Source of the DNA: Symsagittifera roscoffensis
Lineage: Eukaryota > Xenacoelomorpha > Acoela > Convolutidae
Direction of reading: 5' to 3'
DNA length: 64,000 nt
Assembly: GCF_963678635.1 (NCBI RefSeq)
Contig: NC_087064.1
Location: 58,040,338-58,104,337, forward strand
This document shows positions 44,481 through 58,700 of the stretch, in pieces (within the stretch, counting starts at the first letter, position 1; every line of letters begins with the position of its first letter). Both the position numbers and the translations under genes were made by a program. The notes under the pieces were generated by a model, which ran no database searches, was not told where the DNA came from, and saw only the letters and a program-made list of their open reading frames with translations.

Positions 44481-47400
44481 GAGCGCAAGCTCCAGATGTA
44501 ACAAACTCAACTGATTTTGCGGTTCAAAAAAACGTTATTACAGCCTGGCGCATTGTAAGAGGAGTTCATGATGAGGAACAACAACTGAAGACCAAATTTG
44601 GAGCTGAGTTGACACAAGAGTTATGTTGCCTAGTAGGTAAGTTGGTTTGCGTTGAGATAAAAAAAAGTTTTTCTGTTAAAAAAATTAAAAACGCCAGAAA
44701 ATTAGTTTTTCATCAAATGCTATCGCTAAAGCAAAAACTGGATTATGGTTTTCCGAGAGCATCAACCTATCTGTTAATCCAATCATTTTTACTCTAAGTT
44801 AAGTTTTAAAAATTTTTGGTTTCAGAACGCTGGAACAAAAGCGATCTATGAACATCAGAATGACAGGAAAGTCATAATAAGTAATAAAACGTTTATATCT
44901 TGCAAAAAAAGTAAAGAAAGCTAGAAATGTTTTGAAGTTACCCAATTTAGATGGATCCTTTAATAATAAAACTGGAACTTTTTTTCTTGTTTGTTGATAT
45001 ATTATGATGAAAAGTCGCGAAGCTTTTCTGACAAAACCAGCTAGGTCATGATTTTTTTGATAATTTTTTAATTCGCTTCAAAATTATGTGATTTGTATTG
45101 ATTAATTTTGAAATCATTTTAACCTTTTAACAAAATAGGGAGTTTACATCTAAAAAATATCTGCTTAATGGAGATCGTCTCATTGCAGAAACTGTGCAAA
45201 AAGCGGGAATACTCTAGTTTTTCTAGCTGTTTGGTTGTTTTTTTTTCAAATGTCGGCCTTGAACGTTTTTTACAAAATTTCATCTCCAATTTTCACAAGA
45301 GCATAAATTCCATATATAATTACAGCAACTCATTTTGTGGTTCAAAAAAACGTTATTACAGCCTGGCGCATTGAAGGAGGAGTTCATGACGAGCAACAGC
45401 AACTGAAGGCCGCATTTGGTGCGTAGTTGACACAAGAGTTATGTTGCCCTGTAAGTAAGGTGGTTTGCATTGAGACAAACAAAGTGTTTTTTTTTAAATC
45501 AAAAACGCAAGAAAATTATTTTATCATCAAATGCTATCGTTTAAGCAAAAACTGGGTTATCATTTTCCGAGAGCATCAACCTATCTGTTAATCCAATCAT
45601 TTTTACTTTAGGTTTGATTTTTAAAAAATTTTGGTTTCAGAACGCCGAAAAAAAACGATCTATGAGCATCTGAATGACAAGAAAGTCATAATAAGTAATA
45701 CGACGTTTATAACTTGCGAAAAAATTTAAAAAAAGCTGGAAATGTTTTGAAGTTACCCAATTTAGATGGATCAGTTAAAACTAAAGTTGAAACTTTTTTT
45801 CTTGTTGATATACTATGATGAAAAGTGGCGAAGCTTCTCTGACGTAACCAGCTAGGTCATCAATTGTTTCTTAATGATAATTTAAATCGTTTTAAAATTA
45901 TGTTATGAGAATTTAAAACTTTTGAAATCTTTTTAAATTTTTAACAAAATTGGGAGTGTGTATCTAAAAAATATCTGCTTATTGGAGATTATCTCATTGC
46001 AGAAATTGTGCAAAAAGCGAGAACACTCTAGTTTTTCTAGCTGTTTGATAGTTTTTTTTTCAAATGTCGGCCTTGAAGTTTTTTACAAAACTTTATCTCT
46101 AAACTTCACAAAAGCATAAGTCTCATATGTAGTTACAGGAACTCATTTTATGGTTCAAAAATAGGTTATTACAGCTTAGCGCATTGGAGGAGGACTCCAT
46201 GACGAGCAACAGCAACTGAAAGCTGCATTTGGAGCTGAGTTGACACAAGAGTTAGGTTGCCCAGTAGGTAAGGTGGTTTGCGTTGAGACAAACAAAGTGT
46301 TTCTTTTTTTAAATTAAGAACGCAAGAAAATTAGTTTATAATCAAATGCTATCGCTTAAACAAAAACTGGATTATTATTTCCCGAGAGCATCAACCTATC
46401 TGTTAACCCAACCATTTTTATTTTAAGTTTGCTTTTAAAAAATTTTGGTTTCAGAACGACTAAACAAAAACGATTTATGATTATCTGAATGATAAGAAAG
46501 TCATAATAAGTAATATAACGATTAACACCTGCGAAAAAAGTCAAGAAAGCTGGAAATGTGTTGAAGTTACCCAATTTAGATGGATCATTTAATACTAAAA
46601 TTGACCTTTTTTTGTTTGTTGATTAACTATGATGAAAAGTGGCGAAGCTTCTCTGAAGTAATCAGCTAGGCCATGACATGTTTTTCAATATGGTTTTAAA
46701 TGTTTTAAAAATATGTGATATGTGTTTGTTCATTTTGAAATCATTTTAACCTTTTAACAAAATTGGGAGTATACATCTAAATAACATCTGCTTATTGGAG
46801 ATTATCTCATTGCAGAAACTGTACAAAAAGCGAGAATACAGTTTTTCTGACTGTTTGATAGTTTTTTTTCAAATGTCGGCCTTTAAAGTTTTTTAAAAAA
46901 TTTTATCACCAATTTTCACAAGAGCATAAGTTTCATATGCAATTACAGCAACTCATTTTGTGGTTCAAAAATACGTTATTACAGCCTGGCGCATTGGAGG
47001 AGGAGTTCATGATGAGGAAGAAAAACTGAAGACCAAATTTGGAGCTGAGTTGACAAAAGAGTTATGTTGCCTAGTAACTAAGTTGGTTTGCGTTGAGACA
47101 AAAAAAGTAAATTAAAAACGCAAGAAAATTAGTTTATCATCAACTGCTATCGCTTAAGCAAAAACTGGATTATCATTTTTCGAGAGCATCAACCTATCTC
47201 TTAATCCAATCATTTTTATTTTAAGTTTGGATTTAAAATATTTTGGCTTCAGAACGACTAAACAAAAACGATTTATGATTATCTGAATGACAAGAAAGTC
47301 ATAATAAGGAAAATGACGTTTATAACCTGCAAAAAAGTCAAGAAAGCTGGAAATGTGTTGAAGTTACCCAATTGAGATAGATCATTTTATACTAAAGTTG

Positions 47401-48084
47401 ACCTTTTTTGTTTGTTGATATACTATGATGAAAAGTGGCGAAGCTTCTCTGAAGTAATCAGCTAGGTCATGACATGTTTTTCAATACAGTTTTAAATATT
47501 TTAAATTTATGTGTTTTATTTAATTTATTTTGATGTGTGTTTGGTCAATTTGAAATCATTTTAACCTTTTAACAAAATTGGGAGTATACATCTAAAAAAT
47601 AATCTGCTTATTGGAGATTATCTCATTCAAGAAACTGTGCAAAAAGCGAGAGTACTCTAGTTTTTCTAGCTGATTGTTATTTTTTTTTCAAATGTCGGCC
47701 TTGAACTTTTTCTACAAAATGTTATGTCCAATTTTCACAAGAGCATAAGTTTCATATGTAATTACAGCAACTCATTTTGTGATTCAAAGAGACGTTTTTA
47801 CAGCCTGACGCATTGGAGGAGGAGTTCATGATGAGGAACAACAACTGAAGACCAAAACTGGAGCTGAGTTGACACAAGAGTTATGTTGCCTAGTAAGTAA
47901 GGTGGTTTGCCTTGAGATAAACAAAGTGTTTTTTTTTTTAGATTAAAAACGCAAGAAAATTATTTTTTCATCAAGTGCTATCGTTTAAGCAAAAACTGGG
48001 TTCTCAATTTCCGAGAGCATCAACCTATCTGTTAATCCAATCATTTTTACCTTTGGTTTGATTTTTAAAAAACTTTGGTTTCAG

Positions 48085-48264
48085 AACGCCGGAACAAAAA
48101 CGATCTATGAGCATCTGATTGACAAGAAAGTCATAATAAGTAATATGACGTTTATAACTTGCGAGAAAGTAAAAAAAGCTGGAAATATTTTGAAGTTACC
48201 CAATTTAGATGGATCAGTTATTAAAACTAAAGTTGAATTTTTTTTTCTTGTTTATATACTATGA
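48085..48264 (+). CDS. Array exon B, longest open copy
   Basis: Each monomer has TTTGGTTTCAG followed by an exon starting AACGCYGGAACAAAAACG. Here the frame stays open through TIYEHLIDKKVIISNMTF, then CEKVKKAGNILKLPNLDGS, and ends FFLVYIL at a stop. In most other copies an indel after CEK introduces TAG (KSKES-stop). The copy at about 60764 is close to this one. It joins exon A in phase 0. Family unknown. Confidence 0.35.
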   Translation, partial: NAGTKTIYEHLIDKKVIISNMTFITCEKVKKAGNILKLPNLDGSVIKTKVEFFFLVYIL

Positions 48265-49192
48265 TGAAAAGTTGAGACAAATAAAATGTTTTTTTTAATT
48301 TAAAAAACGCAAGAAAATTAGTTTATCATCAAATGCTATCGTTTAAGCAAAAACTGGGTTATCAATTTCCGAGAGCATCAACCTATCTGTTAATCCAATC
48401 ATTTTTACTTTAGGTTTGAATTTTAAAAAATTTTGGTTTTAGAACGCCGGAATAAAATCAATCCATGGGCATCTGAACGACAGGAAAGTCATAAGAAGTA
48501 ATACAACGTTTATATTTTGCAAAAAAAATAAAGAAAGCTAGAAATGTTTTGAAATTGCCCAATTTAGATGGATCATTTAATACTAAAATTGGAACTTGTC
48601 TTTCTTGTTTGTCGATATACTATGATGAAAAGTCGCGAAGCTTTTCTGACGTAACCAGCTAGGTCGTGATGTTTTTAACAATTTTTTAATTCGCTTTAAA
48701 ATTCTGTGATGTGTATTGATTCATTTTGAAATCATTTTAACCTTTTAACAAAATAGGGAGTATACATCTAAAAAATATCTGCTTAATGGAGATTGTCTCC
48801 TTGCAGAAACTGAGCTAAAAGCTGGAACACTCTAGTTTTTCTAAGTGTTTGACAATTTTTTTTTTCAAATGTCGGCCATGATTTTTTTCACAAAAATTTA
48901 TCTCCAATTTTCACAAAAGCATAAGTTCCATATGGAAAAACAGCAAGTTATTTTGTGGTTCAGAATTACGTTATTACAGCTTGGCGCATTGGAGGAGGAG
49001 TTCATGACGAGCAACAGCAATTGAAGGCCGCATTTGGAGCGTAGTTGACACAAGAGTTATGTTGCCCTGTAAGTAAGGTGGTTTGCGTTGAGACAAACAA
49101 AGTGTTTTTTTTTTATATTAAAAACGCAAGAAAATTATTTTATCATCAAATGCTATCGTTTAAGCAAAAACTGGGTTCTCAATTTCCGAGAG

Positions 49193-50636
49193 CATCTCTT
49201 ACGTTTCATTTATTTGAAAGCAAAATTTGAAAAAAGTATTAAATAGATTAATGACTTTTCTGTAAAACAGTTTTGTGTACAATCTTATAAATTGTTAGAG
49301 AGTTTTTTATTAAGAAAGATTCAATTTTCAATGAACATTTTTGAATTTATTTCATTGGGTTCTTACAGAGGTTCTTCCGCAACCAGAATAACTCTCTGAA
49401 TAATTTCATATTATATAAGAGTTTATTAACTATCAGTTCTCTAAAACCAAAATCAACACCCCACCATCACAAGAAAAACTGTGGTTTTTTGGATTGTTTT
49501 GATAGACAGATACTTTCGATCGGGAAACCTTGAGTGGCTTGCACAGCATTTGAAGGGTCTGTTCTAAGCAATTGTTACATACCAAAGCTTAAGATGGCTT
49601 AAGTATGCAGTTAGTAACCCATAAATTGAGTTTTGTTGTTGAGAAAGTAGAACTATAGAAAACGTAACTGAATTATTCATCACTTCTGTCACTTTGTGGC
49701 AAAGGTTAGTTGTCATGAATGAAGCTCCATCATATTAATTGTTCATCATCACATAGTTTCATGGATAAAAGTTTTTTTTCCTCAAAATTATTCTCTCTAT
49801 TTAAATTTTTTTGAAGAGCGCACACTTACAAAGTTGTCGAACGAGCTTTTTTGTTCGTTTTAGCGATACTTCAGCGGAATCAACAAACATTTTCACTTAA
49901 ATTTGATTATCGAGTTGAGAAAAAGCGAGAAAAAATTAAGTTCCCTTTGGGAGAAAGTTTACTTTGTTCAGCGGAATCAACAAACATTTTCACTTAAATT
50001 TGATTATCGAGTTGAGCGGAATTCCGCTGATTATCGAGTTGAGCGGATTCCGCTGAAAGTTTACTTTGTTCAGCGGAATCAACAAACATTTTCACTTAAA
50101 TTTGATTATCGAGTTGAGAAAAAGCGAGAAAAAATTAAGTTCCCTTTGGAAGAAAGTGCAAAAAAATTTAGGAAACCATCATTGCAAAACTTAACGTCAG
50201 AAATATCATAGAATGATCCTTAATTCCTTCAGTTGTTGGATTGGTTTTCTTCCTTGACCTAAAACTTAATTTTCAAAAAAGCAAAACAAATTCCAGGTAA
50301 GCAGGTTTTGAAATCTGTTTTCTTTCAACCAAATTTTCGTCAACCTTCATCAAATTATATCAACAAAAAATGAAAGTTTTTGTTGATATATTTTGATGAA
50401 AGGTGGCAAATCTTTTTCGAAGAAACTAGCTATGCCATGTTATGATAACCGCAAACTTCAAAATTATGGTAAAAAACTTCGATAAATGACAAATCATCAA
50501 AATAGTTTTTTTGACAAAGTTTTTGCAGATACTGCCCGAAAAGATTGAACTCTAGTTTTGATCGGTGGTTTGTTTTTTTAAAACAGTTTTGGTCGGAAAA
50601 TTTTTCATAATTTTATTTTAAAATTTTTTTATAGGA
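49193..50636 (+). repeat. Long-block B3 of the array
   Basis: Same organisation as B2 with an extra internal micro-duplication around 49960-50115 (palindromic AGCGGAATTCCGCT at 50015-50028). Confidence 0.8.
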
Positions 50637-51724
50637 GCGCAAGCTCCATATGTAACAAACTCAACTGATTTTGCGGTTCAAAAAAACGTTATTACAGCCT
50701 GGCGCATTGGAGGAGGAGTTCATGATGAGGAACAACAACTGAAGACCAAATTTGGAGCTGAGTTGACACATGAGTTATGTTGCCTAAAAATAAGTTGGTT
50801 TGCGTTGAGACAAAAAAAGTATAATTTTTCTAAAAATTGAAAAACGCAAGAAAATTAGTTTATCATCAAATGCTATCGCTTAAGCAAAAACTGGATTATG
50901 ATTTTCCGAGAGCATCAACCTATCTGTTAATCCAATCATTTTTACTCTAAGTTTGGTTTTTAAAATTTTTGGTTTCAGAACGCTGGAACAAAAACAATCT
51001 GTGAACATCTGAATGACAGGAAAGTCATAATAAGTAATACAACGTTTATACCTTGCAAAAAAAGTAAAGAAAGCTAGAAATGTTTTGAAATTACCCAATT
51101 CAGATGGATCATTTAATACTAAAATTGGAACTTGTTTTTCTTGTTTGTTGATATACTATGATGAAAAGTCGCGAAGCTTTTCTGACGTAACCAGCTAGGT
51201 CATGATGTTTTTAACAATTTTTTTAATTCGCTTTAAAATTATGTGATGTGTATTGATTCATTTTGAAATCATTTTAAGCTTTTAACAAAATAGGGAGTAT
51301 ACATCTAAAAAATATCTGCTTAATGGAGATTGTCTCATTGCAGAAACTGTGCAAAAAGCGAGAATACTCCAGTTTTTCTAGCTGTTTGGTAGATTTTTTT
51401 TCAAATGTCGGCCTTGAACTTTTTTAAAAAACTTTATCTCTAAACTTCACAAGAGTATAAGTTTCATATGTAGTTACAGAAACTCATTTTGTGGTTCAAA
51501 AATAGGTTATTACAGCTTGGCGCATTGGTGGAGGACTCCATGACGAGCAACAACAACTGAAGGCCGCATTTGGAGCGTAGTTGACACAAGACTTATGTTG
51601 CCCTGTAAGTAAAGTGGTTTGCGTTGAGACAAACAAAGTGTTTTTTTAAATTAAAAACGCAAGAAAATTATTTTATCATTAAATGCTATCGTTTAAGCAA
51701 AAACTGGGTTCTCAATTTCCGAGA

Positions 51725-52970
51725 GCATCTCATACGTTTCATTTATTTGAAAGCAAAATTTGGAAAAAGTATCAAATAGATTAATGACTTTTCTGTAAAA
51801 CAATTTTGTGTACAATCTTATAAATTGTTAGAGAGATTTTTGTTAAGAAAGATTCAATTTTCAATGAATATTTTTGAGTTTATTTCATTGGGTTCTTTAC
51901 AGAGGTTCTTCGGCAACCAGAATAACTCTCTGAATAATTTCATATTATATAAGAGTTTATTAACTATTAGTTCTCTAAAACCAATTCAACACCCCACCAT
52001 CACAAGAAAAACTGTGGTTTTTTGGATTGTTTAGTTGACAGATACTTTCGATCGGGAAACCTTGAGTGGCTTGCACAGCAACTGAAGGGTCTGTTCTGAG
52101 CAATTGTTACATACCAAAACTTAAGATGGCTTAAGTATGCAGTTAGTAACCCATAGTTGAGGTTTGTTAATGAGAAAGTAGAACTATAAAAAACGTAACT
52201 GAATTATTCATCACTTCTGTCACTTTGTGGCAAAGGTTAGTTGTCATGAATCAAGCTCCATCATATTAATTGTTCATCATCACATAGTTTCAAGGATAAA
52301 AAGTTATTTTTCCTCAAAATTATTCTCTCTATTTAAATTTTTTTGAAGAGCGCACACTTACAAAATTGTCGAACGAGCATTTTTGTTCGTTTTAGCGATA
52401 CTTCAGCAAAATCAACAAACATTTTCCCTTAAACTTATTCATCGAGTTGAGAAAAAGCGAGAAAAAATTAAGTTCCCTTTGGGAGGAAGTGCATAAAAAT
52501 TTAACAAACCATCATTGCAAAACTTAACGTCAGAAATATCATAGAATGATCCTTAATTCCTTCAGTTATTGGATTGGTTTTCTTCCTTGACCTAAAACTT
52601 AATTTTCATAAAAGCAAAACAAATTCCAGGTAAGCAGGTTTTGAAATCTGTTTTCTTTCAACCAAATCTTCGTCAACCTTCATCAAATTATATCAACAAA
52701 AAATGAGTGTTTTTGTTGATATATTTTGATGAAAAGTGGCAAATCTTTTTCGAAGAAACCAGCTAGGCCATGTTATGATAACCGCAAACTTCAAAATAAT
52801 GGTAAAAAACTTCGATAAATGACAAAGCATCAAAACAGTTTTTTTGACAATGGTTTTGCAGATACTGCCCGAAAAGATTGAACTCTAGTTTTGATCGGTG
52901 GTTTGTTTTTTTAGAACAGTTTAGGCCGGAAAATTTTTCATAATTTTGTTTTAAAATTTTTTATAGGAGC
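51725..52970 (+). repeat. Long-block B4 of the array
   Basis: Same organisation as B2; hairpin at about 52690-52740; the RFFGNQNNSLNNF segment is open at 51825-52034. Confidence 0.8.
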
Positions 52971-54356
52971 GCAGGCTCCATATATAACAAACTCAACTGA
53001 TTTTGCGGTTAAAAAAAACGTTATTACAGCCTGGCGCATTGGAGGAGGAGTTCATGATGAGGAACAACAACTGAAGACCAAATTTGGAGCTGAGTTGACA
53101 CATGAGTTATGTTGCCTAGTAAATAAGTTGGTTTGCGTTGAGACAAAAAAAAAGTTTATTTTTTCTAAAAATTAAAAAACGCAAGAAAATTAGTTTATCA
53201 TCAAATGCTATCGCTTAAGCAAAAACTGGATTATGATTTTCCGAGAGCATCAACCTATCTGTTAATCCAATCATTTTTACTCTAAGTTTGTATTTTAAAA
53301 TTTTTGGTTTCAGAACGCTGGAACAAAAACGATCTATGAACATCTGAATGACAGGAAAAACATAATAAGTAATACAACGTTTATACCTTGCAAAAAAAAG
53401 TAAAGAAAGCTAGAAATGTTTTGAAATTACCCAATTTAGATGGATCATTTAATACTAAAATTGGAACTTGTTTTTCTTGTTTGTTGATATACTATGATGA
53501 AAAGTCGCGAAGTTTTTCTGACGTAACCAGCTAGGTCATGATTTTTTTAACAATTTTTTAATTCGCTTCAAAATTATGTGATGTGTATTGGTTCGTTTTG
53601 GAATCATTTTAACCTTTTAACAAAATAGGGAGTATACATCTAAAAACTATCTGCTTAATGGAGATTGTCTCATTGCAGAAACTGTGCAAAAAGCGAGAAT
53701 ATTCTAGTTTTTCTAGCTGTTTGATTGTTTTTTTTCAAATGTTGGCCTTGAACGTTTTTTACAAAATTTCATCTCCAATTTTCACAAGAGCATAAATTCC
53801 ATATGTAATTACAGCAACTCATTTTGTGGTTCAAAATTACGTTATTACAGCCTGGCGCATTGGAGGAGGAATTCATGATGAGCAACAACAACTGAAGACC
53901 AAGTTTGGAGCTGAGTTGACACAAGAGTTATGTTGCCTAGTAAATAAGTTGGTTTGCGTTGAGACTAAAAAAAGTATATTTTTTCTAAAAATTAAAAAAC
54001 GCAAGAAAATTAGTTTATCATCAAATGCTATCGCTTAAGCAAAAACTGGATTATGATTTTCCGAGAGCATTAACCTATCTGTTAATCCAATCATTTTTAC
54101 TCTAAGTTTGTATTTTAAAATTTTTGGTTTCAGAACGCTGGAACAAAAACGATCTATGAACATCTGAATGACAGGAAAGTCAAAATAAGTAATACAACGT
54201 TTATACCTTGCAAAAAAAGTAAAGAAAGCTAGAAATGTTTTGAAATTACCCAATTTAGATGGATCATTTAATACTAAATTGTTTTTCTTGTTTGTTGATA
54301 TACTATGATGAAAAGTCGCGAAGCTTTTCTGACGTAACCAGCTAGGTCATGATTTT

Positions 54357-55557
54357 TTTCCGAGAGCATCTCTTACGTTTCATTTATTTGAAAGCAAAAT
54401 TTGAAAAAAGTATCAAATAGATTAATAACTTTTCTGTAAAACAGTTTTGTGTTCAAGCTTATAAATTGTTAGAGAGTTTTTTGTTAAGAAAGATTCAATT
54501 TTCAATGAACAATTTTGAGTTTATTTCATTGGGTTCTTTACAGAAGTTCTTCGTCAACCAGAATAACTCTCTGAATAATTTCATATTTGTTAAGAGTTTA
54601 TTAACTATCCATTCTCTAAAACCAATTCAACAACCCACCATCACAAGAAAAACTGTGGTTTTTTGGATTTTTTCGATAGACAGATACTTTCGACCGGGAA
54701 ACCTTGAGTGGCTTGCGCAGCAACTGAAGGGTCTGTTCTGAGCAATTGATACATACCAAAACTTAAGATGGCTTAAGTATGCAGTTAGTAACCCATCGAT
54801 TGAGGTTTGTTGTTGAGAAAGTAGAACTATAAAAAACGTAACTGAATTATTCATCACTTCTGTCACTTTGTGGCAAAGGTTAGTTGTCATGAATGAAGCT
54901 CCATCATATTAATTGTTCATCATCACATAGTTTCATGGATAAAAGTTTTTTTTCCTCAAAATTATTCTCTCAATTTAAATTTTTTTGAAGAGCGCACACT
55001 TACAAAATTGTCGAACGAGCTTTTTTGTTCGTTTTAGCGATAATTCAGCAAAATCAACGAACATTTTCCCTTAAATTTGTTTATCGAGTTGAGAAAAAGC
55101 GAGAGAAAATTAAGTTACTTTTGGGAGAAAGTGCAAAATATTTAACAAACCATCATTACAAGTATAACGTCAAGAATATCATAGAATGATGCTTAATTCC
55201 TTCAGTTATCGGATTGGTTTTCTTCCTTGACCTTAAACTTAATTTTCATAAAAGCAAAACAAATTCCAGGTCAGCAGGCTTTGAAATCTGTTTTCTTTCA
55301 ACCAAATCTTCGCCAACCTTCGTCAAAATATATCAACAAAAAATGAGTGTTTTTGTTGATATATTTTGATGAAAGGTGGCGAATCTTCTTCGAAGAAACC
55401 AGCTAGGCCATGAAATGATAACCGCAAACTTCAAAATTATGGTAAAAAACTTCGATAATGGACGAAGCATCAAAATAGTTTTTTTGACAAAGGTTTTGCA
55501 GATACTGCCCGAAAAGAGTGAATTTTTTCATAATTTTGTTTTCAAATTTTTTATAGG
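54357..55557 (+). repeat. Long-block B5 of the array
   Basis: Follows an ordinary monomer truncated at TCATGATTTTTT, so the boundary is a recombination junction. It encodes the most complete version of the SLLTIHSLKPIQQPTITRK and RYFRPGNLEWLAQQLKG segments in one frame (54466-54741). Confidence 0.8.
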
Positions 55558-55711
55558 AGCGCAAGCTCCAGATGTAACAAACTCAACTGATTTTGCGGTT
55601 CAAAAAAACGTTATTACAGCCTGGCGCATTGTAGGAGGAGTTCATGATGAGGAACAACAACTGAAGACCAAATTTGGTGCTGAGTTGACACAAGAGTTAT
55701 GTTGCCTAGTA
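55558..55711 (+). CDS. Array exon A, best-preserved copy
   Basis: Bounded by TTTTTATAG (acceptor) and TGCCTA/GTAAGTAAG (donor). The frame is fully open and contains TNSTDFAVQKNVITAW and EEQQLKTKFGAELTQELCC. The upstream sequence, open in the same frame from 55376, could extend it. Real exon or relic is undecided, but the reading frame and splice signals are kept together, which favours a coding origin. No homologue recognised. Confidence 0.35.
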
Positions 55712-58700
55712 AGTAAGTTGGTTTGCGTTGAGACAAAAAAAGTATATTTTTTCTACAAATTAAAAAACGCAAGAAAATTAGTTTTTCATCAAATGCTATC
55801 GCTAACCAAAAACTGGATTATGGTTTTCCGAGAACATCAACCTATCTGTTAATTCAATCATTTTTACTCTAAGTTTGGTTTTAAAAAATTTTGGTTTCAG
55901 AACGCTGGAACAAAAGCGATCTATGAACATCAGAATGACAGGAAAGTCATAATAAGTAATAAAACGTTTATAACTTGCGAAAAAAGTAAAGAAAGCTAGA
56001 AATCTTTTGAAGTCACCCAATTTAGATGGATCAGTTAAAACTAAAGTTGAAACTTTTTTTCTTGTTGATATACTATGATGAAAAGTGGCGAAGCTTTACT
56101 GACGTAACCAGCTAGGTCATGATATGTTTTTAACAATTTTTTAATTCGCTTTGAAATTATGTGATGTGTATTTATTCATTTTGAAATCATTTTAACCTTT
56201 TAACAAAATAGGGAGTATACATCTAAAAAATATCTGCTGATTGAAGATTGTCTCATTGCAGAAACTGTGCAAAAAGCGGAAACACTCTAGTTTTTCTAGG
56301 TATTTGACAGTTTTTTTTTCAAATGTCGGCCATGAACTTTCTTACAAAATTTTCTCTCCAAATTTCACAAAAGCATAAGTTCCATATGTAATTACAGCAA
56401 CTCATTTTGTGGTTCAAAAATACGTTATTAGAGCTTGGCGCATTGAAGGAGGAGTTCATGACGAGCAACAGCAACTGAAGGCCGCATTTGGAGCGTAGTT
56501 GACACATGAGTTATGTTGCCCTGTAAGTAAGGGGGTTTGCGTTGAGACAAACAAAAGTTTTTCTTTAAATTAAAAACGCAAGAAAATTATTTTATCATCA
56601 AATGCTATCGTTTAAGCAAAAACTGGGTTCTCAATTTCCGAGAGCATCAACCTATCTGTTAATCCAATCATGTTTAATTTAGGTTTGATTTTTAAATAAT
56701 TTTGGTTTCAGAACGCCAAAAAAAAACGATCTTTGAGCATCTGAATGACAAGAAAGTCATAATGAGTAATATGACGTTTATAACTTGCGAAAAAAGTAAA
56801 AAAAGCTGGAAATATTTTGAAGTTACCCAATTTAGATGGATCAGTTAAAACTAAAGTTGAAAGTTTTTTTCTTGTTGATATACTATGATGAAAAGTGGCG
56901 ACGTTTTACTGACGTAGCCAGCTAAGTCATGATATGTTTTTAACAATTTTTTAATTCGCTTTGAAATTATGTGATGTTTATTTATTCATTCTGAAATCAT
57001 TTTAAACTTTTAACAAAATAGGGAGTATACATCTAAAAAATATCTGCTGATTGGAGATTGTCTCATTGCAGAAACTATGCAAAAAGCGGAAACACTCTAA
57101 ATTTTCTAGGTATTTGACAGTTTTTTTTTCAAATGTCGACCATGAACTTTCTTACAAAATTTTCTCTCTAAATTTCACAAAAACATAATATGTAATTACA
57201 GCAACTCTTTTTGTGGTTCAAAAATACGTTATTACAGCTTGGCGCATTAGAGGAGGAGTTCATGACGAGCAACAGCAACTGAAGGCCGCATTTGGAGCGT
57301 AGTTGACACATGAGTTATGTTGCCCTGTAAGTAAGGGGGTTTGCGTTGAGACAAACAAAAGTTTTTCTTTAAATTAAAAACGCAAGAAAATTATTTTATC
57401 ATCAAATGCTATCGTTTAAGCAAAAACTGGGTTCTCAATTTCCGAGAGCATCAACCTATCTGTTAATCCAATCATTTTTACTTTAGGTTTGATTTTTAAA
57501 AAATTTTGGTTTCAGAACGCCGAAAAAAAAAACGATCTATGAGCATCTGAATGACAAGAAAGTCATAACAAGTAATACGACGTTTTTAACTTGCGAAAAA
57601 AGTTAAAAAAAGCTGGAAATGTTTTGAAGTTACCCAATTTAGATGGATCAGTTAAAACTAAAGTTGAAACTTTTTTCTTGTTGATATACTATGATGAAAA
57701 GTGGCGAAGCTTCTCTGACGTAACCAGCTAGGTCATCAATTGTTTCTTAATAATGTTTTAAATCGTTTTAAAATTATGTTATGAGTATTTAAAATTTTTG
57801 AAATCTTTTTAACATTTTAACAAAATTGGGAGTGTGTATCTAAAAAATATCTGCTTATTGGAGATTATCTCATTGCAGAAATTGTGCAAAAAGCGAGAAC
57901 ACTCTAGTTTTTCTAGCTGTTTCATAGTTTTTTTTCAAATGTCGGCCTTGAACTTTTTTACAAAACTTTATCTCTAAACTTCACAAAAGCATAAGTTTCA
58001 TATGTAGTTACAGAAATTCATTTTGTGGTTCAAAAATAGGTTATTACAGCTTGGCGCATTGGAGGTGGACTCCATGACGAGCAACAGCAACAGAAAGCTG
58101 CATTTGGAGCGGAGTTGACACAAGAGTAAGGTTGCCCAGTAGGTAAGGTGGTTTGCGTTGAGACAAACAAAGTGTTTTTTTTTTAAATTAAGAACGCAAA
58201 AAAATTAGTTTATAATCAAATGCTATCGCTTAAACAAAAACTGGATTATTATTTGCCGAGAGCATCAACCTATCTGTTAACCCAACCATTTTTATTTTAA
58301 GTTTGCTTTTAAAAAATTTTGGTTTCAGAACGCCAAAAAAAAAACGATCTATGAACATCTGAATGACAAGAAAGTCATAATGAGTAATATGACGTTTATA
58401 ACTTATGAAAAAAGTTAAAAAAAGCTGGAAATATTTTGAAGTTACCCAATTTAGATGGATCAGTTAAAACTAAAGTTGAAACTTTTTTTCTTGTTGATAT
58501 ACTATGATGAAAAGTGGCGACGCTTTACTGACGTAACCAGCTAGGTCATGATATGTTTTTAACAATTTTTTAATTCGCTTTGAAATTATGTGATGTGTGT
58601 TTATTCATTCTGAAATCATTTTAAACTTTTAACAAAATAGGGAGTATACATCTAAAAAATATCTGCTGATTGGAGATTGTCTCATTGCAGAAACTGTGCA

